From an uncultured Eubacteriales bacterium (GTDB taxonomy: Bacteria > Bacillota_A > Clostridia > Christensenellales > Aristaeellaceae): a stretch of 6,482 nucleotides of DNA. Of this stretch, positions 6,252 to 6,482 are shown one piece after another. The stretch covers positions 1 through 6,482 of the forward strand of contig CALVKX010000121.1 in the NCBI GenBank assembly GCA_944333375.1, in the 5' to 3' direction. The notes under the pieces were generated by a model. It saw only the letters and a program-made list of their open reading frames with translations, did no database searches and had not been told where the DNA came from. A program made the position numbers and the translations under genes. How positions within the stretch are numbered: the stretch's first letter is position 1; each line of letters starts with the position of its first letter.

Positions 6252-6292
6252 GTAACAAAGCGCTCCTCCGGACGTTCTGTCCGGAGGGGCGC
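6252..6292 (-). terminator. Factor-independent terminator downstream of secF
   Basis: A 14-bp stem, 6260-6273 with 6279-6292, closes the 5-nt loop GTTCT. All pairs are canonical except one G-U. Read on the minus strand it is followed by TTTGTT, a short U-tract. It lies 25 nt after the secF stop and upstream of the SGNH operon promoter, so it insulates that operon from secF transcription. It shares the core TCCTCCGG with the terminator at 2978-3014. Confidence 0.85.
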
Positions 6293-6317
6293 TGACTTAT
6301 GGAATCCAAAGAACCGT

Positions 6318-6482
6318 TTACGCCTTCTTGGCCTTGAGCTTCTTCTGACCCTTGCGGGCGAGGCGCAGCTCCTCCAGCGCGGCCCAGACGTAGCCGTTAA
6401 TCAGATTGGCGCTGTAGGCGCCCGCCAGGATGCCCACGATGATGGGCAGGCTGAACTCGCGGATGGTGTCCACGCCCAGGAT
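6318..6482 (-). CDS. secF: C-terminal end of SecF (or of a SecDF fusion), partial
   Basis: The last 54 codons of a gene entering from the right edge, ending TAA at 6318-6320. The visible protein begins ILGVDTIREFSLPIIVGILA and continues into AYSANLINGYVWAALEELR. This is the SecF C-terminal signature: the GxDTIRdFalPlivG loop leading into the last membrane helix, with the G-x-Y-S motif. The protein ends in a Lys/Arg-rich cytoplasmic tail (residues about 40-54 of the visible part).

SecF works with SecD and YajC to help SecYEG, using proton motive force to pull preproteins out of the membrane. I favour SecF over SecD because of the IREFSLPIIVG loop and the termination shortly after this helix. 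Whether the gene is a separate secF or the end of a secDF fusion cannot be seen here. The strong hairpin terminator follows 25 nt after the stop. Confidence 0.85.
   Translation of the reverse strand: MLGVDTIREFSLPIIVGILAGAYSANLINGYVWAALEELRLARKGQKKLKAKKA

Overview
The window looks like chromosomal DNA of a fairly GC-rich Firmicute, most likely a gut-type member of the Clostridia. This is inferred from near-consensus sigma-A promoters (TTGACA-17-TATAAT), purine-rich AAAGGAG-type ribosome binding sites, and a YqhD/BdhA-type alcohol dehydrogenase and MATE transporter that look clostridial. There are four complete genes, a partial gene at each edge, and compact intergenic regions with readable promoters and terminators. 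I see no RNA gene, CRISPR array, insertion sequence or integrase, and no gene-free stretch longer than 300 bases.

Left part (1-2964): a partial secreted-protein gene (minus strand) enters from the left edge with its own extended -10 promoter. Next is a 12-helix MATE-family exporter (minus strand), divergent from an iron-type, YqhD-like NAD(P)H-dependent alcohol/aldehyde dehydrogenase (plus strand). The two divergent promoters lie back to back in 184 bp, so the pair may be regulated together. The MATE frame stays open about 140 nt further upstream, but the promoter position and the ribosome binding site place the start at 1616.

Middle part (2978-6210): a strong bidirectional hairpin separates the dehydrogenase from a two-gene minus-strand operon reading leftward. 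The operon starts at a perfect consensus promoter (6182-6210). Its first gene is a membrane-anchored SGNH-hydrolase-like protein with an extra C-terminal domain. The second is an AlgI-type MBOAT acyltransferase. Together they look like a two-component O-acylation machine: the MBOAT protein would move an acyl (probably acetyl) group across the membrane and the SGNH protein would place it on an extracytoplasmic acceptor, as in AlgI/AlgJ-X, PatA/PatB and DltB/DltD. The acceptor is unknown. This cassette is less GC-rich than its flanks.

Right edge (6252-6482): a factor-independent terminator and the last 54 codons of secF (or of the SecF half of a secDF fusion), minus strand.

The most interesting point is the C-terminal domain of the SGNH protein. 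It resembles the FAM3/ILEI-like fold, with its two recognisable halves in the opposite order from the animal proteins as I remember them. The rest is ordinary genome content, and I found no convincing new defence, RNA or mobile system.
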